Shown here piece by piece: positions 14,484 through 25,243 of a stretch of 34,273 bases of DNA (position 1 is the stretch's first letter; each line of letters starts with the position of its first letter). The notes beneath the pieces were generated by a model. The model ran no database searches. It was not told the DNA's origin and saw only the letters and a program-made list of their open reading frames with translations. This stretch comes from Thermoanaerobaculia bacterium. Lineage in GTDB: Bacteria > Acidobacteriota > Thermoanaerobaculia > Gp7-AA8. The stretch covers positions 1 to 34,273 of the forward strand of contig JAENWF010000073.1 in NCBI GenBank assembly GCA_016650215.1. Direction: 5' to 3'. A program made the translations under genes and the position numbers.

Positions 14484-15866
14484 TCACGGAAAGTATCCCT
14501 TCGGGATCCGCAGCCGTTGCCCTGCCCTCGACTCGATCGCGAGCGGGTGCCACGAGTCGGTGATACTGGACTCGGAGCGGAAGACGAGCTGGTACTGCTG
14601 ACGCAGCTCGGCGGCGATCCGCGTGTAGACGGCGGGAAGCTCGCGTTCGCTGTTGATAATGAAGTGCGTAGCGCCGGTGTCGCGCGCCAGTGAGGTCAGA
14701 CGCCGCGCCTGGATCTGCCCGATGCCGAACCGCATCAGCTTCGCGAGCATTCGATTCTTCACGATCGGATAAACAGGAACGCCCGCATAGCGGGCGTAAT
14801 GCACGAGGTGGTCGAGCTTGAAGCGGCTCCCCTGATCAACTCCATCCGTGAGTAACACGAGGGCGCGTCTTCCTGGCTGCTTCTGCAACTCGAACAGCAT
14901 CTCGATCACTGAGTCGTAGAGATGAGTCTCTCCGATCGGCTTCACCCGATCGATGACGGTGCCTACGGAGCTGAAGTCGTTCGTGAACGGCGTGAGCCAG
15001 AACGTCCGCTGATTGAACCCGACGACGGCGATGCGATCCTGCGGGCGCAGCAGCGCCTGCGCGAACTGGCGCGCGGCCGACTTCACCACCGGCAGCTCCT
15101 CGAGCATGCTCTCGGAGTAGTCGATGAGCAGCATCACGTGGAGCGGCTGATCGGATGCCGGCACGAGCGAATCGATTGCACGCACTTCGCCGCTGTCAAT
15201 GAGTTTCAAATCCTCGGCGCGCAACGGAGCCGTTCCCGAGGCTACCGACAGCGGGATCTGCTGCATCGTGACTTCAATCTCATCGTTGGGCTGGTCGCCG
15301 AAGAAGAGAACGTCATTCGCCTCGGCGCCGTCCGCGGCGCGAACGACGACGCGCGCGTAGACGGCGCGCGGAACACTTGCCAGATCGATCGTCGCGAGGT
15401 ACGGCTCGGCGACCGCGCTCGCCACTTTCGTCTCGCCGAGAAAAAAATCGACCGAGGTGATCCGGGTCTCCGCGGGACGGACGACACTCGCGCTCAGCGC
15501 GACGCTACCCGATTCCGGCAGCTCGCCCGGACCCTGCAACCGCACACGAAACGGCGGGTGCGGATCGTTGACGACCATCTCGTCTTCGCCGGCGACGTTT
15601 CCGGCCACGTCGTAGCCGACAGCCCGCATCCGCAGGCGCCGGAGATACTGGCCGACGCTCACCTGAACAGTCGCGTTGCGCCCGCGCGCTTCGCTGTACT
15701 TCGTCCCGTTGATGAAAAGCGCGAGACGCTCGACCGGCTCGGTCGCGGCGATCGGGACCTGGAGGATCCCGTCAACGAGTCCCCGCGGCTTCTCGGTAAT
15801 ACGCACGACCTGCGCATCTGCGGGAAACGTCAGAACAAACAGAGCAGCGAGAGCGAAACGTCTCAT
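14484..15866 (-). CDS. Secreted VWFA-domain protein of the acidobacterial type
   Basis: A 460-residue protein. Start ATG 15866 begins a signal peptide (MRRFALAALFVLTFPADAQ) and overlaps the ligase stop as ATGA; upstream in-frame codons lie inside the ligase. Two beta-sandwich-like repeats fill residues 20-220. The von Willebrand A domain follows with the metal-ion adhesion motif DYSES (in LLIDYSESM), a threonine in GETHLYDS, and LLTDGVDQGS. The C-terminus QYQLVFRSE...IPKGYFP matches the end of the VWFA-related domain abundant in Acidobacteria. It probably binds a protein or surface ligand outside the cytoplasm; the ligand is unknown. Confidence 0.88.
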   Translation of the reverse strand: MRRFALAALFVLTFPADAQVVRITEKPRGLVDGILQVPIAATEPVERLALFINGTKYSEARGRNATVQVSVGQYLRRLRMRAVGYDVAGNVAGEDEMVVNDPHPPFRVRLQGPGELPESGSVALSASVVRPAETRITSVDFFLGETKVASAVAEPYLATIDLASVPRAVYARVVVRAADGAEANDVLFFGDQPNDEIEVTMQQIPLSVASGTAPLRAEDLKLIDSGEVRAIDSLVPASDQPLHVMLLIDYSESMLEELPVVKSAARQFAQALLRPQDRIAVVGFNQRTFWLTPFTNDFSSVGTVIDRVKPIGETHLYDSVIEMLFELQKQPGRRALVLLTDGVDQGSRFKLDHLVHYARYAGVPVYPIVKNRMLAKLMRFGIGQIQARRLTSLARDTGATHFIINSERELPAVYTRIAAELRQQYQLVFRSESSITDSWHPLAIESRAGQRLRIPKGYFP

Positions 15867-16906
15867 CGCCCCGTGACCTGCTCCATCAGACAATCCTTCG
15901 ACTTCTTGTCGGGCCGCCATCGCAGAAACTTCGATCCGTGACGGAAGCGCCCCTGCGAGAAATAGTCGTATTCGACTTCGCACACGAGCTCAGGACGCAC
16001 CGGCTCCCAGTCACCGCTCTTGCCGCTCGACCAGCGGCTCGGACCACCCGGCACACGGATTTCGAATGGGTTCTCGTCGCGCATCGCATTGAGCTTCTTC
16101 GTGAGAGCAGCGCGATCTGCCTGCTTGATCGATGAGCTGTGTCCGATGTGCACGAGCCGTCCCTCATTGTCGTAGAGACCGAGCAGCAGTGATGCCACGC
16201 TCGTAGTCCCCTCACCGTAGCGGAACCCGCCAACGACGCAGTCGGCGGTCTTGAGATGCTTGACCTTGATCATCCCCTCGCGGTCGCCAGAGTGATAAGG
16301 CTCGCCAAGACGCTTGGCCATGACGCCGTCTAGCCCCAGATCGCCGAAGTGGTTGAACCATTCGAGCGCAACCTTCCGCTCGGTCGTCGCAGGCGAAAGA
16401 TGAATCAGATCGTGTACTCCTGCGCTCTCGAAGAACGCCTCGAGCTGTTCACGGCGCTTCTCGATCGGAAGCTCATGCACGAGCTTCTTCTTTGCGAACA
16501 GGATGTCGAATGCGTAGAAGCTTGCCGGATTCGCTTCGGCGAGCTTGCGGACGCGCGACTCGGCCGGATGAATGCGCATCAGAAGATCATCGAACGAGAG
16601 TCTCCCTTCGACCGGCACGACGATTTCGCCGTCCAGGACAAACTCCTTCGGCTTCAGCGATAGAAACGCGTCGATCAGGCCGGGGAAATAGCGGCCGAGC
16701 GGCTGTCCCGACTTTGACTGAATCGCGACCGTCGATCCGGAGCGAAAAACGATCGCGCGAAAGCCGTCCCACTTTGGCTCGAAGAGCCAGCCCTCCCCTG
16801 TCGGGACTGACGCCTGCCGCTTCGCTTCCATGGGGGGAAAGGGCGGGAGGATTGGAAGGTCGAGCGATGGAAAGTCCTTCGATGTCGTCTGCGGAGTTTT
16901 CTTCAT
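15863..16906 (-). CDS. ligC: ATP-dependent DNA ligase, LigC type
   Basis: A 347-residue ligase. Start ATG 16906 precedes LPPFPPMEAK, the usual N-terminus; a longer frame to 17353 is antisense to the genes opposite. Nucleotidyltransferase motifs: I EPKWDGFR with the adenylated Lys45, III YAFDILF, IIIa/IV EFVLDGEIV and DGVMAKR, V MIKVKHLK. The OB-fold begins at ADCVVGGFRYGEG and ends in RFRHGSKFLRWRPDKK. It lacks the polymerase and nuclease domains of LigD, and its size fits stand-alone LigC. LigC seals nicks in Ku-dependent end joining or excision repair with a LigD-type polymerase, here encoded at 18702-19655. No Ku gene is in the window. Confidence 0.9.
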   Translation of the reverse strand: MKKTPQTTSKDFPSLDLPILPPFPPMEAKRQASVPTGEGWLFEPKWDGFRAIVFRSGSTVAIQSKSGQPLGRYFPGLIDAFLSLKPKEFVLDGEIVVPVEGRLSFDDLLMRIHPAESRVRKLAEANPASFYAFDILFAKKKLVHELPIEKRREQLEAFFESAGVHDLIHLSPATTERKVALEWFNHFGDLGLDGVMAKRLGEPYHSGDREGMIKVKHLKTADCVVGGFRYGEGTTSVASLLLGLYDNEGRLVHIGHSSSIKQADRAALTKKLNAMRDENPFEIRVPGGPSRWSSGKSGDWEPVRPELVCEVEYDYFSQGRFRHGSKFLRWRPDKKSKDCLMEQVTGR

Positions 16907-16972
16907 AGGTTGCAGCGGCGACGAATCGTAGCAGAGGGTATCCGCGAAGTTTGGGCTCAGAATGTAACGACC

Positions 16973-17155
16973 ATGTTCATCAGCAGCGGCTGCCCTTACT
17001 GCGGAGAAGATGTCGAGGTGGATATCGACGAGCTCGGCGGCACGCGCCAGTCGTACGTGCAGGACTGTCCCATCTGCTGCCAGCCGTGGGAGGTCACAGT
17101 CTCGCGCGATCGCGACGGCGACTGGCTGGCCACCCTTCGCGGTCAGGATGAGTGA
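16973..17155 (+). CDS. CPxCG-motif cysteine-rich zinc protein
   Basis: A 60-residue protein with two cysteine pairs, CPYCG (residues 7-11) and CPICC about 26 residues later, the arrangement of the small Cys-rich CPxCG family. The chosen ATG 16973 starts MFISSGCPYCGEDVEVDIDE; the frame is open further upstream but without a good start. The cysteines should bind one zinc ion. Biological role in the family is unknown. Its TGA overlaps the GTG of psd (GTGA at 17152-17155), so the two are probably translated together. It is divergent from ligC with 66 bases between starts. Confidence 0.82.
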   Translation: MFISSGCPYCGEDVEVDIDELGGTRQSYVQDCPICCQPWEVTVSRDRDGDWLATLRGQDE

Positions 17156-18015
17156 GGCGCGGGACCTGCACTGAGGCGCACTGCTTGTATCGATATCTAC
17201 GATTCGTTCCGAAGAATCACTTGAGCCGCGCGGTCGGGCGCCTCCTCCACATGCCGCTCCCTGCTCCGCTTGCACGCCGCCTCGTCCGGTGGTTCGCGAG
17301 TACGTACCAGATCGACGTCGGCGCTGCGGAGCACGAGCTTGATCACTACCCATCGATCGGACACTTCTTTACTCGCAACCTCGGCACGGGGCTCCGTCCG
17401 ATCGAAAGCGATCTCGTAAGTCCGGTAGACGGCACCTTGCGGAACTTCGGAGTCGTAACCGGCGGCCGTCTTCCACAGATCAAGGGCAAGACGTACACGC
17501 TCGCACGCTTTCTCGGCGACGAAGCCTCCGCGTCGCGTTATGACAACGGGGCGTTCTTCAACTTCTACCTCTCGCCGCAGGACTATCACCACGTTCATTC
17601 GCCTGTCGCGGGCCAGGTTCGCGGCAGCGTGCATATCCCAGGAAAGCTCTGGCCGGTCAACGACTGGTCGATGGCCACGGTCGACGAGCTATTCTCGATC
17701 AACGAGCGCGTCGTGACCTACATCGACTGCGGTTTCGGGACAGTGGCGGTGGTGATGATCGGCGCGACGAACGTCGGCCAGATCTCCGTTACCTACGACT
17801 CCTTCATCTCGAACCGCGGGGCGAAAGTGACCACCCGCCGCGAGTACCAGCCGCCGAAACCGATCGATGCCGGCGAGCGCCTCGGAACCTTTCACATGGG
17901 GTCGAGCGTCGTGGTTCTGATCGAGCCGGGCCGCATCGATCTCTCCCGCGTACGACTGGAGGAAGCGAGCAAAGTGCGTTACGGCGCCGCAATCCTCCAC
18001 GGCCAGCCGAAGTAG
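17152..18015 (+). CDS. psd: Phosphatidylserine decarboxylase proenzyme
   Basis: A 287-residue pyruvoyl enzyme that converts phosphatidylserine to phosphatidylethanolamine at the membrane. The N-terminal YLRFVPKNHLSRAVGRL matches the membrane-associating helix, followed by HFFTRNL, LVSPVDG (aspartate of the maturation triad), YLSPQDYHHVHSPVAG (histidine) and the autocleavage site HMGSSVVVL near residue 255. Cleavage between Gly and the first Ser makes the pyruvoyl group; the motif is GSS rather than the more common GST. The length equals that of the full-size proteobacterial type, not the short form. GTG 17152 overlaps the preceding TGA; TTG 17184 is an alternative. Convergent with the GDSL gene, three bases apart. 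Confidence 0.93.
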   Translation: MRRGTCTEAHCLYRYLRFVPKNHLSRAVGRLLHMPLPAPLARRLVRWFASTYQIDVGAAEHELDHYPSIGHFFTRNLGTGLRPIESDLVSPVDGTLRNFGVVTGGRLPQIKGKTYTLARFLGDEASASRYDNGAFFNFYLSPQDYHHVHSPVAGQVRGSVHIPGKLWPVNDWSMATVDELFSINERVVTYIDCGFGTVAVVMIGATNVGQISVTYDSFISNRGAKVTTRREYQPPKPIDAGERLGTFHMGSSVVVLIEPGRIDLSRVRLEEASKVRYGAAILHGQPK

Positions 18016-18018
18016 TGA

Positions 18019-18705
18019 TCACCGACTCCGATCGGCTCTACTGATCACCTTGCGAAGCGGCCCGGCGATCCGCTCGGCCATGAGCGCATAGCCTCGGCCG
18101 TTGGGATGGATGTCGTCACTATGCATCGAAGGATCCGACAGAATCCCATCCAGAAGATCGGGGACGAGCAGGCAACTCTCATCGCTCGCGATCCCCTCGT
18201 ACATTGCCTCGTAGCTCGGACCGATCGTGGGAAATCTGAATCCGAGGAGCACGACCACCGCACCGGCGCCATGAATCTGCCGCACGATTCGTCTGAGATT
18301 TGCCTCGGTGTCGCCGATCGCAGCGCGACGCAGAAAATCATTTCCACCCAGCCCCACGATCACGATGCGCGGATTCTGCGCGAGCGCGTCCTGCTCGATT
18401 CGTGCGAGCGCCGACTCGGTCGTGTCGCCGCTCACGCCCGCATTGACGATCGTGACGCCGGCGAGCGCCGCCAGCCTGGCGGGATAGTCCTCTCCCGGTC
18501 CAGCGCCGACACCGGCGGTGAGCGAGTCGCCGAACGCGACGATCGTCGTGCCGCGAGAGTCGAGATTCCTGATCTTCGGCGATGAGGTCCACCGCCACGC
18601 GAACACCGCCGCCAAAGCGATCAATACGGCGATGACTGCGTACCTGCGCGTATCGCGAGGGGGAGGGGCCGCGGCTCTCTGTCTCGAAGCTCGTGCGGTG
18701 CTCAC
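18019..18705 (-). CDS. GDSL/SGNH-family esterase, TesA-like, membrane-anchored
   Basis: A 228-residue lipase/esterase. A single transmembrane helix (about 22-38) tethers an SGNH hydrolase: block I FGDSLTAG with nucleophile Ser61, block II NAGVSGDTT, block III GGNDFLRR, and block V DDIHPNGRGY with the Asp and His of the triad. The order and spacing match thioesterase I/lysophospholipase L1 (TesA). Substrate is probably a lysophospholipid, ester or acyl thioester. Start GTG 18705 overlaps the stop of the upstream polymerase gene as GTGA, so it is coupled to it. The adjoining convergent psd is also a phospholipid gene, but on the other strand. Confidence 0.87.
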   Translation of the reverse strand: MSTARASRQRAAAPPPRDTRRYAVIAVLIALAAVFAWRWTSSPKIRNLDSRGTTIVAFGDSLTAGVGAGPGEDYPARLAALAGVTIVNAGVSGDTTESALARIEQDALAQNPRIVIVGLGGNDFLRRAAIGDTEANLRRIVRQIHGAGAVVVLLGFRFPTIGPSYEAMYEGIASDESCLLVPDLLDGILSDPSMHSDDIHPNGRGYALMAERIAGPLRKVISRADRSR

Positions 18706-19655
18706 GCCTTTGCCCGCGCTTTTTTCTTCGGGGGCCTGACAACCGTCATCAGGTCGAAGCGTTTCCTGCCGAGGACCGGCTTCCAGAGGTCACCGACCTC
18801 GCGCAGGCGATCGACCGCGTTGAAGATTGAGAAATCATCGATCTTCACACCGCCTTCGACCTCATCCCATGTCACAGGCATCGAGACATGCGATGTCGGC
18901 CGCACCGAATAGACCGACGCGAGTGTCCTTCCCCACGCATTCTGGTTGTAGTCGACGAGCACGCGTCCGTGCGGACGCTTCACTTTGCGGTATTCGGCTG
19001 TGACGAGGTCGGGATGCCGCGCTTCGAGCTCGAGCGCAATCGCTTTCGCGAAGGTCCACACCTCTTTCTGCACCGGACCGCGGACGATCGGGATGTAAAC
19101 GTGAATCCCCTTGGAGCCGGTCGTCTTGGCGAAGACCGGCATTTTCAGCGACTCGAGAATGTCGCGCGTTCGTAGTGCGACCTGGCGCACTTTGTTGAAA
19201 TCGGCGCCCGGACCAGGATCGAGATCGAAGTGCAGAAAGTCCGGACGGTCCGTATCGTCGCATCGCGCGTACCACGGGTTGAGGTCGATGCAGCCGAGGT
19301 TGATGAGCCAGAGGAGTGTTGGCAGATCCTGAACGATCGGGAAATTGACGAGTCCCGCGTCGTGCTGGATCGGGCAGATCTCGATCCAGTCTGGGCGCGG
19401 CTCCGGAGCGCGCTTCATGTAGAAGAACTCCCCCTCGGCGCCGTTCGGGTATCGCTTCATCACCATCGCACGATCCTCGACGTGCGGCAGCAGCCACGGC
19501 GCGATATCTGCGTAGAACTGGAGCAGATCGCCCTTTGTCAGCTTCAGCGTTTTCCAGAAAATCTTCTTCAGGTTCGTGAGCCGCACGTCGCGGTCGCCGA
19601 AACGGAGAATCGCTTCGTTCGTGTCCGTTGGAATGACGATCCGCTTCGCAGCCAT
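18702..19655 (-). CDS. Stand-alone LigD-type DNA polymerase/primase (PolDom)
   Basis: A 317-residue archaeo-eukaryotic-primase-family enzyme equal to the polymerase domain of LigD. Start ATG 19655 has GGAGGT eight bases upstream; GTG 19664 would overlap that site. Key motifs: VRLTNLKKIFW at the N-terminus, FFYMKRAPEPRPDW, catalytic HFDLDPGPG (metal-binding aspartates), TTGSKGIHVYIPI (nucleotide-binding Ser/Lys/His) and VLVDYNQN (third Asp). Such enzymes fill gaps with ribo- or deoxynucleotides and bridge ends for ligase in bacterial repair (mycobacterial PolD1 or Prim-PolC). The likely partner ligase is ligC at 15863-16906, on the same strand but separated by the convergent psd pair. A basic KKKARAKA tail ends the protein. 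Confidence 0.9.
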   Translation of the reverse strand: MAAKRIVIPTDTNEAILRFGDRDVRLTNLKKIFWKTLKLTKGDLLQFYADIAPWLLPHVEDRAMVMKRYPNGAEGEFFYMKRAPEPRPDWIEICPIQHDAGLVNFPIVQDLPTLLWLINLGCIDLNPWYARCDDTDRPDFLHFDLDPGPGADFNKVRQVALRTRDILESLKMPVFAKTTGSKGIHVYIPIVRGPVQKEVWTFAKAIALELEARHPDLVTAEYRKVKRPHGRVLVDYNQNAWGRTLASVYSVRPTSHVSMPVTWDEVEGGVKIDDFSIFNAVDRLREVGDLWKPVLGRKRFDLMTVVRPPKKKARAKA

Positions 19656-19686
19656 CAGGTTCACCTCCGGAGCGAGAGTCGCGCCA

Positions 19687-20262
19687 TCATCGCGCGCGGC
19701 TGCGTGGCGAGTCGAGCGTCACGTACTCGAGCTCTCGATTCTCGCGAACGGCGCGAAGCATCAGACCGCCCCGGCTCATGTCGCCGAGGCCCGCGAACAC
19801 GCCGGGAAAGCGGAGACGCGAACCAAGAATCGGCCAGAGCACATCGACGTACTTGCCGGTCGCGACGCTGCCGAGGAGGATCACCTGCGCGTCCTCCTCG
19901 AGCCGTGATGCGATCGCGTTCGCGTCGCGCTCGAGCGGCTTGCGATAGTTCCGCCGCCGCACGTCGACATCCGGCCGCCGCATGACCTTCATCCGCTCCT
20001 CGGTGATCCGCCATTCGGGGTCGACGAGCCCGAAGCCCGGTGTGATGACGAACGTGTTCTCGGTTCCGCCGAAATGGAGCGAGTAGGCGATCTTTCCGCG
20101 GAAGTAGAGCGCGCTCATGAACGCGAAGGCGCGCGCAATCGGCACGCCCTCGGGCGATTGGTACTCCATCGCCGCGGCGAACTTCGCGCGCGGCGACATC
20201 AGTTGCCTGGCACGCACGCCGTTGAGGCTCGCGGGCGAAAGCAGGAAGATCTTCTGGGCCAT
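19687..20262 (-). CDS. Conserved-looking hypothetical protein next to the repair polymerase
   Basis: A 191-residue soluble protein (MAQKIFLLSPASLNGVRARQ...). Recurrent features are an opening hydrophobic strand LLSPAS, FAFMSALYFRGKIAYSLHF, VITPGFGLVDPEW, VILLGSVATGKYVDVLWP and GDMSRGGLMLRAV. The alternation of strands and helices suggests an alpha/beta (Rossmann-like) fold, and GSVATGKYVD could be a phosphate- or nucleotide-binding turn. There is a faint resemblance to DUF6884-type proteins, which is not relied on. It lies 31 bases upstream of the LigD-type polymerase and 12 bases downstream of the secreted unknown gene, so it is co-transcribed with both. An accessory role in repair is only a neighbourhood inference. 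Confidence 0.75.
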   Translation of the reverse strand: MAQKIFLLSPASLNGVRARQLMSPRAKFAAAMEYQSPEGVPIARAFAFMSALYFRGKIAYSLHFGGTENTFVITPGFGLVDPEWRITEERMKVMRRPDVDVRRRNYRKPLERDANAIASRLEEDAQVILLGSVATGKYVDVLWPILGSRLRFPGVFAGLGDMSRGGLMLRAVRENRELEYVTLDSPRSRAR

Positions 20263-20274
20263 CGGACCTGCGTT

Positions 20275-21105
20275 TCAACGCAGGCGGGCGAAAGTCTCTT
20301 TCAGCAGGCGGTTGCCTTTGTCCTGATCCTCGACCTTTTCGCTGCGAATCAACTGGTCGGCGCGACGGAGGTCGGCGATGAGGGTGAGAATCGGAATCGA
20401 CTCGCCTGCAGGAAAAAGATGCCGCTCGAGCGAGGCAATCTCCGCGTCGACCACTGTGGAGCCGGCTTCCTCGCGGATCCGCTTCAGAGAGCGAATCGCG
20501 CCGTAGTTCGGATTCGCCGGATCGTCCTCGGTGAGTGCCTGCAGCATCTGCACTTCGACCAGCGCCTCGCGCCTGTTGCGGGACGATGTTGCGGCTTCGA
20601 TCCGAACTGCGACTCTGCGAGCGATTCCGCTCAGGTCGAACGTCTGCGACGTGTCAGGGTTCATCCAGCGGCCGATCGTGTGCTCTTTCTGCTCTCCGTC
20701 CGCTGTGATCGTCACGTCACCGACATAGATTGGCTTGTTGTCCTTGAGAAGCGAGCGTTTTCGCGGAACCGCGATGCGAACGGAGAAGACGCGGGTGCCG
20801 GTCGCTTCGAAAACATCGGGCGTCTCCCGCTCGTGAACCGCCAGAACCGTGTGACCTTCCTTGTCGACCGGCCCGTCGCCTGACGGCCGCACCCAACGGA
20901 CCCACCTGTAGTCGCCGTCGCCGAGTGGCTCCCGGAGGTCATCAACCTTTCGGTCCACGAAGCGATTGATGTCGTAGCTCGAGGTGTACGTCTTCATCAT
21001 CAACGCGCGGAGCTCGTAGAGGGCACCGAGATGTGTCAGCTCGGCGCAATCGTCGGCTGCAAGCGGGAAGGCGAGGAAGAGAAAGAGGACGAGTGCTCTC
21101 TTCAT
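20275..21105 (-). CDS. Secreted hypothetical protein
   Basis: A 276-residue protein with a strong signal peptide (MKRALVLFLFLAFPLAADDC). The mature part has a beta-rich middle, about 65-185 (TPDVFEATGTRVFSVRIAVP, KPIYVGDVTITADGEQKEHT), and a helical C-terminal third (LEVQMLQALTEDD and LIADLRRADQLIRSEKVEDQ-like segments). No enzymatic motif or known family is recognised; the middle might be a carbohydrate- or ligand-binding sandwich. It is the first gene of a four-gene minus-strand run leading into the repair polymerase. The ATG is six bases after a TAGAAT box (21117-21112), with no Shine-Dalgarno, suggesting a leaderless transcript. Confidence 0.75.
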   Translation of the reverse strand: MKRALVLFLFLAFPLAADDCAELTHLGALYELRALMMKTYTSSYDINRFVDRKVDDLREPLGDGDYRWVRWVRPSGDGPVDKEGHTVLAVHERETPDVFEATGTRVFSVRIAVPRKRSLLKDNKPIYVGDVTITADGEQKEHTIGRWMNPDTSQTFDLSGIARRVAVRIEAATSSRNRREALVEVQMLQALTEDDPANPNYGAIRSLKRIREEAGSTVVDAEIASLERHLFPAGESIPILTLIADLRRADQLIRSEKVEDQDKGNRLLKETFARLR

Positions 21106-21111
21106 GCAGTG

Positions 21112-21117
21112 ATTCTA
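21112..21117 (-). promoter_or_regulatory. -10-like TAGAAT six bases before the start at 21105
   Basis: The minus strand reads TAGAAT (21117-21112), then six bases, then ATG 21105. A start six or seven bases downstream would put the first transcribed base at or beside the A of ATG. No -35 consensus is seen. Confidence 0.45.
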
Positions 21118-21213
21118 CGCGCTCGATGGGAACGGAAGAGAAGCCGCGGGCTGAAGCCCGCGCTACGCCGCTGAGGCTCGCTGCACGTTCTCTGGCCCCC
21201 GCCCCGTCCTAGA

Positions 21214-21242
21214 CGGCGGGCGAGGGCGCCCGCCGCCACACA
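21214..21242. repeat. Single-arm copy of the GGCGGGCG / CGCCCGCC hairpin repeat
   Basis: CGGCGGGCG-AGGG-CGCCCGCCG followed by CCACACA folds into a nine-base GC stem. The same sequence in opposite orientation forms both arms of the larger element at 24235-24321, on the other side of uvrA. A second small palindrome, GCGGGCTGAAGCCCGC, lies about 55 bases to the left. As it sits 20 bases after the uvrA stop it may terminate uvrA transcription. Confidence 0.65.
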
Positions 21243-21263
21243 GAGTCAGGGGCTCATCAATGC

Positions 21264-24095
<2,832 letters not shown>

Positions 24096-24165
24096 GGTGT
24101 GGATCGATAGTAACCGTGCGGGGTGGCGGGCGTGTTCCCGTCTACCGGGCGTAGAGAGAAGGGGT

Positions 24166-24212
24166 CGTTCAGAGCCACGAAGCAAGACTCATTCGGCGCG
24201 ACGAAGCAGACT
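24166..24212. repeat. Imperfect tandem duplication of 23-24 bp upstream of uvrA
   Basis: CGTTCAGAGCCACGAAGCAA (then GACT; 24166-24189) is followed directly by CATTCGGCGCGACGAAGCAG (then ACT; 24190-24212). The units agree at about 19 of 23 positions. They sit in the 236-base gap upstream of uvrA. No function is evident. Confidence 0.5.
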
Positions 24213-24234
24213 CCAGAATGCAGCCATGCCGTGA

Positions 24235-24321
24235 GTTTGTGTGGCGGCGGGCGCCCTCGCCCGCCGTTCATCGGCGCCACCCCGCCCAAGCGGCGGGCGA
24301 GGCGCCCGCCGCCACACAAAC
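24235..24321. repeat. Large GC-rich inverted repeat between cutA and uvrA
   Basis: The left arm (24235-24266) begins GTTTGTGTGGCGGCGGGCGC and the right arm (24291-24321) is its reverse complement except for one extra base. The arms are about 31 bp and can form a very stable hairpin. Each arm also contains GGCGGGCG/CGCCCGCC, so smaller hairpins compete. The 21214-21242 element is a half copy. It lies between the cutA stop and the uvrA start, so it probably terminates the cutA operon. Confidence 0.75.
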
Positions 24322-24331
24322 TTCGATAGGT

Positions 24332-24658
24332 TCAGGATGACAAGGGCGCTACAGCTTCCTCCAGCCACTCGCGATACGGGCCCGAGAGACTCTCGATGGG
24401 GATCACCACGAGCTCCGGCACCTCGTACGGATGCCTGGCGAACAGCGCTTTCTGCAGCTCGTCGATTCTCTCCCGCGTAGTTTTCATGACGAGAAGTTGC
24501 TCGCCGTCTTCCTCGACCGTTTCCTTCCACCTGTAGATCGAAGTGACGCGCTCGACGATGTTCACGCAGGCCACGAGGCGCTGCTCGACGAGCTCGCGCG
24601 CCAGAGCCCGCGCATCGAAGGAGGAGCCGACAGTGGTCAGGACGATGACTGGCGTCAA
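24332..24658 (-). CDS. cutA: Divalent-cation tolerance protein CutA
   Basis: A 108-residue member of the trimeric CutA1 family, close to the usual 105-115. The start TTG 24658 (giving MTPVIVLTTVGSSFDARALA) overlaps the upstream TGA as TTGA. Family landmarks are LVEQRLVACVNIVERVTSIYRWKETVEEDGE, with the conserved RLVACVNI and SIYRW segments, then LLVMKTTRERIDEL, HPYEVPELVVIPI and the closing YREWLEEAV. CutA is linked to copper and other metal tolerance, though its exact activity is unsettled. It is cytoplasmic here, with no signal peptide. It follows a secreted unknown protein in a two-gene unit. Confidence 0.93.
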   Translation of the reverse strand: MTPVIVLTTVGSSFDARALARELVEQRLVACVNIVERVTSIYRWKETVEEDGEQLLVMKTTRERIDELQKALFARHPYEVPELVVIPIESLSGPYREWLEEAVAPLSS

Positions 24659-25221
24659 CGCGCCTGCGCCTCGGCGATCTGCTGCGCCGCCTCGCGGGCC
24701 ACCGCACGGATCGCGCTCCGCTCCCGCATGTACCGCACGAACGGGACGGCAATCCAGAGTCCCACGTGTCGTCCGCCGATCCCGATGGCGGATGGGCCAA
24801 CCGCCGTCGTCTTCTTCCTCACCTCGAACGTGTCGATCAACTCGAGGGTGCGGCCGTCGTAGAGCTGGATGCGAGCCGAGGCGAACGTCGTTCCTACGTC
24901 GATGCCGACGCCGGCGCCGTCGCCCCCGATGTCGACACCGCCCCAGGAGTAGTTGTCCGTTCCCCCGGCGACGAGCTCCACGTAGTAGTCCGCCTCGCTT
25001 TCGTTCCGCTCCGCGAGATCGTCGATCGTTTCGCTCGTTCGAAATGCCTCGAAGCCGAGCCTGCGCAGCTCGGTCGTGAGGTACCCGCACACGACTTCGT
25101 TCACTTCACGATTCGTGATGACGCCGATTCGATCGCCTCGCTGCGCGTTCGTGTCGAATGCAGAGAGAGGAACCGCGAAGACCGCGACGAGCACTGCGAG
25201 GGCGAGGCTTCTCATGCGCAT
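24655..25221 (-). CDS. Secreted or lipid-face hypothetical protein upstream of cutA
   Basis: A 188-residue exported protein (MRMRSLALAVLVAVFAVPLS signal). Residues 25-85 are mixed alpha/beta and include GDRIGVITNREVNEVVCGYL and LRRLGFEAFRTSE; residues 90-130 are Gly-rich (GGTDNYSWGGVDIGGDGAG), followed by strands ARIQLYDGRTLELIDTFEVR. The arrangement recalls periplasmic proteins with a repeated strand-turn pattern, but no family is recognised. Two starts are close together, ATG 25221 and ATG 25215. TACACT directly precedes 25221, so a transcript starting six or seven bases later would begin at 25215. It overlaps the cutA start by four bases. Confidence 0.72.
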   Translation of the reverse strand: MRMRSLALAVLVAVFAVPLSAFDTNAQRGDRIGVITNREVNEVVCGYLTTELRRLGFEAFRTSETIDDLAERNESEADYYVELVAGGTDNYSWGGVDIGGDGAGVGIDVGTTFASARIQLYDGRTLELIDTFEVRKKTTAVGPSAIGIGGRHVGLWIAVPFVRYMRERSAIRAVAREAAQQIAEAQAR

Positions 25222-25235
25222 AGTGTAGGTACAAT
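25222..25235. promoter_or_regulatory. Back-to-back -10 boxes for divergent leaderless starts
   Basis: The minus strand reads TACACT at 25227-25222, immediately before ATG 25221. The plus strand reads TACAAT at 25230-25235, eight bases before GTG 25244. Only 22 bases separate the two coding regions, so both boxes act at, or beside, the start codons. No Shine-Dalgarno is seen for either gene. Confidence 0.5.
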
Positions 25236-25243
25236 CGAGCACG

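Noticed and set aside
20278-20883. Several long frames on the plus strand over 20074-20883
   Set aside because: They are shadows of the two minus-strand genes, with no domain or ribosome site.
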